Program-made: the position numbers and the translations under genes | Shown: positions 15,384-19,001 of the stretch, piece by piece | How positions within the stretch are numbered: the stretch's first letter is position 1 | Layout of the letters: every line of letters begins with the position of its first letter | Notes under the pieces: generated by a model | Seen by the model: the letters and a program-made list of their open reading frames with translations, nothing else | Databases searched by the model: none | Told to the model about the DNA's origin: nothing | Origin: an uncultured Lachnospiraceae bacterium | Lineage (GTDB): Bacteria; Bacillota; Clostridia; Lachnospirales; Lachnospiraceae | Length of the DNA: 19,001 bases | Direction: 5' to 3' | Assembly (NCBI GenBank): GCA_910588755.1 | Contig: CAJUQZ010000084.1 | Span: forward strand, 1 to 19,001

Positions 15384-16064
15384 TCAAAACTGGTAATACT
15401 GGTTCCTATTTTTTTTCTTTCTCCTGCGTGTGAGTATCTCATAGTACATCAAAACCGTGACCAGCTCCCGGATCCAGGGCTCCTTCTCGCACCACGGCGC
15501 CTGCTCTGTCATCGACCTGTCTGTCACGCTGATTCCCATAGCTCCCATTGTATTATTGTATATTAATACATCTGAGGCAGGACTGTCTGGTTTTGCCTGC
15601 GGCATAGATATTGGTACACCTGGCACAAAACTGTCTGACTTTGCCTGCGGCATAGATATTGGTACACCCGGCACAGAACCTTCCGGCTTTGCCTGCGGCA
15701 TGGGCATTGATACATCCGGCACAAAACTGTCTGGCTTTGCCTGCGGCATGAGCATAGCCCCAGGCGTCTTCTCCGCAGGCACCTGTGTCTCCTCATTTGT
15801 CCTGATAACTGCCATCACACTCTCCACCATCCGCTGCAGCGAAATTTTGTCGGGATACTGGTCATAGATAAAGCTCCCCTCATAATCCATCTTATCAACA
15901 ATGCTGCTGATGGTATTCTGGTACTTTCTGGCATATGTAGGGTACATCTGCTGCAGGTATTCAAGGTCCTCCAATATCCTGTCCTCCTGCACGATTCCAG
16001 GCTGCGCCCACTGTCCGTAACCCTGATATCCCATATAAAAAGGAAATGTGCTATAATAATCCAT
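15384..16064 (-). CDS. Uncharacterised Clostridia-type protein with Pro-rich repeat insert
   Basis: 226 aa from ATG 16064 (MDYYSTFPFYMGYQ), with GAGGA about ten bases upstream. The upstream in-frame ATG at 16160 would add 32 residues with no ribosome site. The conserved-looking core is residues 25-85 (EDRILEDLEYLQQMYP, then MDYEGSFIYDQYPDK) and the C-terminus PWIRELVTVLMYYEILTRRR, an arrangement I recall from uncharacterised Lachnospiraceae proteins. The function is not known. Residues 106-166 are a 16-residue repeat rich in Pro, Gln and Lys. The end is very basic (RRRKKKNRN) and Tyr-rich. There is no signal peptide. A Tyr-rich N-terminus with a basic tail would be compatible with a spore-coat or nucleic-acid-associated protein, but that is a guess. 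Confidence 0.75.
   Translation of the reverse strand: MDYYSTFPFYMGYQGYGQWAQPGIVQEDRILEDLEYLQQMYPTYARKYQNTISSIVDKMDYEGSFIYDQYPDKISLQRMVESVMAVIRTNEETQVPAEKTPGAMLMPQAKPDSFVPDVSMPMPQAKPEGSVPGVPISMPQAKSDSFVPGVPISMPQAKPDSPASDVLIYNNTMGAMGISVTDRSMTEQAPWCEKEPWIRELVTVLMYYEILTRRRKKKNRNQYYQF
15567..15749 (-). repeat. 48-bp tandem repeat encoding MPQAKPDSFVPGVPIS
   Basis: Just under four in-frame units at protein residues 106-121, 122-137, 138-153 and 154-166. Units 2 and 3 end in PGVPIS, unit 1 in PDVSMP, and the last is truncated (SPASDV). On the + strand the units are recognisable by repeated TTTGCCTGCGGCAT. Confidence 0.9.
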
Positions 16065-16127
16065 ATTTCGGGTTCCTCGTTTTTTATGTATCATATGCAT
16101 ATCCCAGCAAACCCGTGCCAAAAAGAG

Positions 16128-16243
16128 AACTGTTACAGGCATCAAGCCATGCAAAACCATATCGTGGTGGCTTGATGCATCTCAACCACTGCGCTATTTC
16201 ACGAACTTTGCAGCAAGTGCAAAGTTCTGAGCTAAACTGTTAC
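16128..16243. repeat. Hairpin pair bounded by 9-bp direct repeats AACTGTTAC
   Basis: AACTGTTAC occurs at 16128-16136 and again at 16235-16243, enclosing a 98-bp segment that contains both strong hairpins of this gap. The layout could be a small non-autonomous element with a target duplication, but no terminal inverted repeats are visible at its edges. Confidence 0.45.
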
Positions 16244-16271
16244 GCAAATCAACATAAACCCCGCCAAACGC

Positions 16272-16300
16272 TTGACAATGCCAGTGAATCAACATAAAAT
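16272..16300 (+). promoter_or_regulatory. Promoter of mgtE
   Basis: TTGACA (16272-16277), 17-bp spacer, TAAAAT (16295-16300): a strong vegetative promoter about 70 bp before the mgtE start. The second copy of a 12-bp direct repeat AATCAACATAAA (16247-16258 and 16287-16298) overlaps the -10, so the repeat pair may be a regulator site. Confidence 0.75.
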
Positions 16301-16368
16301 AAGGACAGTATCTATAAAAAGAGAATGCGGAAAGGAAGTGCATTTCATTATAGAAGGGCGATGATATT

Positions 16369-17745
16369 TTGGAAAATGAAGTACTAAAAGAACTGGTTGC
16401 GCTGATCCGAAGCGATATAGACAGGGAAATGCTTTCGCAGGAGCTGACCAACTACCACGACAATGATATCTCAAACGCACTCGACGAACTGAGCGAAGAC
16501 GAGCGCAAGGTACTCTACCACATTCTGGGTGATGAGCGTGTCTCCGAGATCTTCGCCTATCTGGACGATCCCGGAAAATATCTCGGGGAGCTGGAGCTAG
16601 AGCGGGCCGCAGATATCATTGAGAATATGGACGCGGACGATGCCGTTGACGTGCTTGAGGAGGTTGACGAGGAGACCAGAAAACAGCTGATCGAGCTAAT
16701 CGACGAGGAGTCCAAGGAAGATATCCGGCTAATCTGTTCCTATGAGGAAGATGAGATTGGCAGCAAAATGACCACGAATTTTATCGAGATCGGAAAAAGC
16801 CTCACCATCAAGCAGGCGATGCGCTCTCTGATCGCGCAGGCGGAGGAGAATGACAATATCTCCACACTGTTTGTGCAGGACGATGACGGGACTTTTTATG
16901 GCGCCATCGACCTCAAAGACTTGATCGTGGCGAGAAACTATATGGATCTGGAGACTCTGATCACGCAGTCCTTCCCCTATGTACGGGACCACGAATCAAT
17001 CCCGGACTGCATTGAGCGCCTGAAGGATTACGCGGAGGACTCCATTCCTGTACTGAACGATCACAATGAGCTGATCGGCGTCATCACCGCACAGGACATC
17101 GTCGAAGTCGTTGACGATGAGTTGGGCGATGACTACGCAAAGCTCGCTGGTCTGACCAAGGAGGCTGATCTCGAGGAAACCCTTGGCGAGAGTATCAAAA
17201 AGCGCCTGCCGTGGCTTGTAGTACTATTAGTCCTTAGTATGTGTGTTTCGACAGTGACAAGCCTGTTTGAGGGCGTGATTGCACAGCTTGCCATCATCGT
17301 CAGCTTCCAGTCCGTGATCCTTGGCATGTCCGGCAATGTGGGAACACAGTCCCTTGCCGTCACAATCCGCCTTCTGATGGACGAAAATCTCGGGACGAAG
17401 CAAAAGATCAGTATGATTTTCCGTGAAATGCGGATTGGTTTTTCCAACGGACTGATCTTAGGAATCCTGTCCATCGCATTCATAGGCGGCTATTTGTGCC
17501 TGTTCAAGGGCAAGTCGCCGCAGTACGCCTTTGCCATATCGCTCTGCGCCGGAATCGCCCTGCTAATGGCCATGACGATTTCCAGCATTGTCGGAACATC
17601 TGTTCCAATGTTTTTTAAAAAAATAAATGTCGATCCGGCCGTTGCGTCAGGTCCGCTGATTACCACCGTAAACGATCTGATCGGCGTGGTCACATACTAT
17701 GGTGTCGCATGGTTTCTGCTGATCAACCTCCTTCATTTGGGATAA
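16369..17745 (+). CDS. mgtE: Magnesium transporter MgtE
   Basis: 458 aa. The start is TTG at 16369 behind GAAGGG (about 16352-16357); the nearby ATG at 16361 is out of frame. Order of domains: cytoplasmic acidic N domain (about 1-125; repeated NALDELSEDERK and ADIIENMDADDAVDVL motifs), a CBS pair (about 133-255; MTTNFIEI and DSIPVLNDHNELIGVIT), a connecting helix (about 256-280) and five membrane helices with GNVGTQSLAVTIR (322-334) and the VDPAVASGPLITTVND segment carrying the conserved pore Asp. All parts are present and of usual length. In the family the cytoplasmic domains bind Mg2+ and close the pore when intracellular Mg2+ is high. The leader after the promoter is only about 60 nt, too short for an M-box riboswitch, so control is probably at protein level. 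Confidence 0.97.
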   Translation: MENEVLKELVALIRSDIDREMLSQELTNYHDNDISNALDELSEDERKVLYHILGDERVSEIFAYLDDPGKYLGELELERAADIIENMDADDAVDVLEEVDEETRKQLIELIDEESKEDIRLICSYEEDEIGSKMTTNFIEIGKSLTIKQAMRSLIAQAEENDNISTLFVQDDDGTFYGAIDLKDLIVARNYMDLETLITQSFPYVRDHESIPDCIERLKDYAEDSIPVLNDHNELIGVITAQDIVEVVDDELGDDYAKLAGLTKEADLEETLGESIKKRLPWLVVLLVLSMCVSTVTSLFEGVIAQLAIIVSFQSVILGMSGNVGTQSLAVTIRLLMDENLGTKQKISMIFREMRIGFSNGLILGILSIAFIGGYLCLFKGKSPQYAFAISLCAGIALLMAMTISSIVGTSVPMFFKKINVDPAVASGPLITTVNDLIGVVTYYGVAWFLLINLLHLG

Positions 17746-17821
17746 TAATGCATAAAAATCCATTATATACAAATACTAGCAATACAGTTCCTAAGCATAT
17801 TTATGAACTTGCTAATAATCT

Positions 17822-17857
17822 GGAACCTCAGGAAATAACCTGACTTGTGAAGGTTCC
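17822..17857 (+). promoter_or_regulatory. Nested hairpin in the spoVT leader
   Basis: GGAACCT (17822-17828) pairs with AGGTTCC (17851-17857), enclosing a smaller hairpin CAGG-AAATAA-CCTG (17829-17842). It is followed by TTACTAG and then the spoVT ribosome site, so it is not a standard terminator although it might end mgtE transcripts weakly. It could be an RNA control element or a regulator site. Confidence 0.5.
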
Positions 17858-17881
17858 TTACTAGAAATGGAGGAAATATCG

Positions 17882-18430
17882 GTGAAGGCTACGGGAATAG
17901 TGCGTAGGATTGACGATTTAGGACGCGTTGTCATACCTAAGGAAATCAGAAGAACTTTGAGGATAAGGGAATCCGATCCGCTTGAGATATTCACGGATCA
18001 CGAGGGCGCTATCATTCTGAAAAAATACTCGCCAATCGGTGAGCTTGGCAGCTTTGCGAAACAGTATGCGGAGAGTCTCTCCCAGGTGTCCGGCCATCTG
18101 GCGCTGATCGCGGACAGGGACCAGATCATAGCGGCAGCCGGCAGCAACAGCAAGCAGGTGCTCGGAAAATCTGTCAGCAAGGCTCTGGAGGAGAAGATGA
18201 ATTCGCGTGAGACAGTGTGCTCTTCGCGCAGTGATAAAGATTATGTGTCCGTGACAGACGATGAAGCTGAGGAGTACCAGCACGAAGTAATCATACCAAT
18301 CATCACACAGGGAGATGTCATTGGCGCCGTCGTACTTTTGTCCGCCAAGGCCGGCGATGAGATGAACGAGGTGGAGATGAAGCTTGCCCAGTCAGCTGCC
18401 GGATTTCTCGGCAAACAGATGGAACAATAA
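17882..18430 (+). CDS. spoVT: Stage V sporulation regulator SpoVT (AbrB family)
   Basis: 182 aa from GTG 17882. GGAGG at 17869-17873 is eight bases upstream, and the product then begins MKATGIVRRIDDLGR exactly as known SpoVT proteins do; the ATG at 17867 overlaps that ribosome site and is rejected. Residues 1-50 form the AbrB swapped-hairpin DNA-binding domain (GRVVIPKEIRRTLRIRESDPLEIF). KKYSPIGELGSFAKQYAESL links to a C-terminal GAF-like domain ending in AAGFLGKQMEQ, closely like Bacillus SpoVT. The usual REGDPLEIF reads RESDPLEIF here. SpoVT is made in the forespore under sigma-G control and adjusts late sporulation and germination genes. No clear sigma-G promoter could be assigned. Confidence 0.93.
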   Translation: MKATGIVRRIDDLGRVVIPKEIRRTLRIRESDPLEIFTDHEGAIILKKYSPIGELGSFAKQYAESLSQVSGHLALIADRDQIIAAAGSNSKQVLGKSVSKALEEKMNSRETVCSSRSDKDYVSVTDDEAEEYQHEVIIPIITQGDVIGAVVLLSAKAGDEMNEVEMKLAQSAAGFLGKQMEQ

Positions 18431-18433
18431 AAG

Positions 18434-18471
18434 AACCGGATACTGCAGACCAGACAGTATCCGGTTTTTTT
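18434..18471. terminator. Bidirectional intrinsic terminator between spoVT and the XRE gene
   Basis: A perfect 12-bp stem AACCGGATACTG/CAGTATCCGGTT (18434-18445 and 18455-18466) with a 9-base loop and a run of T's to 18471 on the + strand. On the - strand the stem is followed by CTTTTATTG, so it can also serve the convergent regulator gene, whose stop is 40 bp away. Confidence 0.93.
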
Positions 18472-18506
18472 ATTGCTTTTTTATTGCCTTTTATCCCTCT
18501 TTTTCA

Positions 18507-18833
18507 TCAGACATCGCTTAATACCTGCAAAATCCCCGCAAATATTTTCTTGTTCGTTCTGTTCAGATTTCTGTAGGTCTCTATCAGGTCAAGCTCCTCC
18601 CTGCTGTACTCCTCCAAATTTTCCCTGTAAGGCGTCTCATCTGAGAAAAATTCGCACATCGTGATATGAAAACCCACACATATCTTTTCCAGTGTCGAGA
18701 TGGTTGGCTGGTTATTCTTCTGAAAAAGTGAATTGAGAGACGAATATGGAATCCCTGACTCCTTGGCCAACCTGTATATCGTCCACTGGCGCTCCTCGAG
18801 CAAATCCATTATTTTTTTCAAAGTTGTATTCAT
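18507..18833 (-). CDS. Small XRE-family helix-turn-helix regulator
   Basis: 108 aa from ATG 18833. AGGGGTGAT lies directly upstream, a good match to the 16S anti-Shine-Dalgarno; the 28-residue extension to 18917 lacks such a site and is rejected. Residues about 3-60 are an XRE HTH: LKKIMDLLEERQWTIYRLAKESGIPYSSLNSLF (helices 1-3) and PTISTLEKICVGFHITMCEFF. The C-terminal tail (about 65-108) is charged, with REELDLIETYRNLNRTNKKIF, common in short Clostridia XRE regulators. It is convergent with spoVT. The target genes are unknown, though the palindrome upstream may be its own operator. Confidence 0.88.
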   Translation of the reverse strand: MNTTLKKIMDLLEERQWTIYRLAKESGIPYSSLNSLFQKNNQPTISTLEKICVGFHITMCEFFSDETPYRENLEEYSREELDLIETYRNLNRTNKKIFAGILQVLSDV

Positions 18834-18899
18834 TGCATCACCCCTACTACTCTTTAGCGTTATATAAATTTTACAAAACATACTGTTTTTTAGTAGATG

Positions 18900-18913
18900 A
18901 AAATGCGCATTTT
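18900..18913. promoter_or_regulatory. 14-bp perfect palindrome upstream of the XRE gene
   Basis: AAAATGCGCATTTT is a perfect palindrome 67 bp upstream of the XRE start codon, in AT-rich DNA that may also hold the promoter of a gene beyond the right edge. XRE-type repressors usually bind short palindromes near their own promoter, so this is a candidate operator. The remaining bases to 19001 show no other clear feature. Confidence 0.4.
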
Positions 18914-19001
18914 TCAATATTCAGCGTTTTATATGACGCTTTTACGTACTTGAGAGTAAAAAGTTTGTACCACTAAGAAGCCAGTGAATCCCAGTAAATT
19001 C

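Larger units (their letters stand above)
16065..16368. other. Divergent intergenic region with two strong hairpins
   Basis: Between the divergent uncharacterised gene and mgtE. It holds a perfect 11-bp inverted repeat GCATCAAGCCA/TGGCTTGATGC (16139-16149 and 16168-16178), a perfect 9-bp hairpin GAACTTTGC-AGCAAGT-GCAAAGTTC (16203-16227), a 6-bp pair CGGGTT/AACCCG (16069-16074 and 16110-16115) around the ribosome site of the - strand gene, and the 10-bp palindrome ATATGCATAT (16093-16102). Neither large hairpin is followed by a T-run on either strand, so they do not look like terminators. The mgtE promoter is listed separately. Confidence 0.75.

Noticed and set aside
15457..15867. 136-codon + strand frame opposite the 226-aa gene
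   Set aside because: Its repeats are the mirror of the 48-bp repeat read on the other strand, and no ribosome site precedes it.
16301..16368. Mg2+ (M-box or ykoK-type) riboswitch ahead of mgtE
   Set aside because: The leader after the promoter is about 60 nt and shows no matching fold.

Overview
The window looks like chromosomal DNA of a spore-forming gut Clostridia, most likely Lachnospiraceae. The evidence is a SpoVT sporulation regulator very close to the Bacillus/Clostridia form, a large Gram-positive-type SRP RNA with an Alu domain, an AlgI/DHHW-type surface acylation cluster with a DUF4358 lipoprotein, a secreted CBM41 type I pullulanase, MutS2 with an Smr tail, frequent strong GGAGG ribosome sites and some TTG/GTG starts. 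The species cannot be named from sequence alone. No phage, plasmid, IS, tRNA or CRISPR is visible.

Layout. (1) 1-4832, + strand: a partial SGNH/GDSL esterase-like protein, a DUF4358 lipoprotein, an MBOAT O-acyltransferase, an unrecognised 177-aa protein and a DHHW (AlgJ/AlgX-like) protein. The MBOAT would move acyl groups across the membrane and the two exported SGNH-type proteins would transfer or remove them on a surface glycan. (2) 4871-9647, + strand: mutS2, then an OmpR-type response regulator and its sensor kinase. These two are separated by a 203-bp gap almost filled by a degenerate tandem array with a 16-bp period. (3) 9649-16064, - strand: a Nudix hydrolase (tail to tail with the kinase, 1 bp apart), a cell-surface pullulanase, a DUF3048 (YerB-like) lipoprotein, the SRP RNA gene, and a Clostridia-type uncharacterised protein with a Pro-rich repeat. 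(4) 16369-18430, + strand: mgtE and spoVT. (5) 18507-18833, - strand: a small XRE-type regulator convergent with spoVT and sharing its terminator.

The most interesting non-gene signals are: two copies (10111-10165 and 13708-13765) of a folded ~55-nt element, each directly after an intrinsic terminator on the - strand; the 16-bp array between the two-component genes, whose units alternate in orientation and so create palindromes; the SRP RNA, which has compensatory changes beneath its GGAA loop; and a hairpin-rich stretch bounded by 9-bp direct repeats between the divergent genes at 16065-16368. Four unrelated tandem arrays (30, 42, 16 and 48 bp periods) occur in 19 kb. Three of them encode low-complexity linkers in proteins that are exported or of unknown location.
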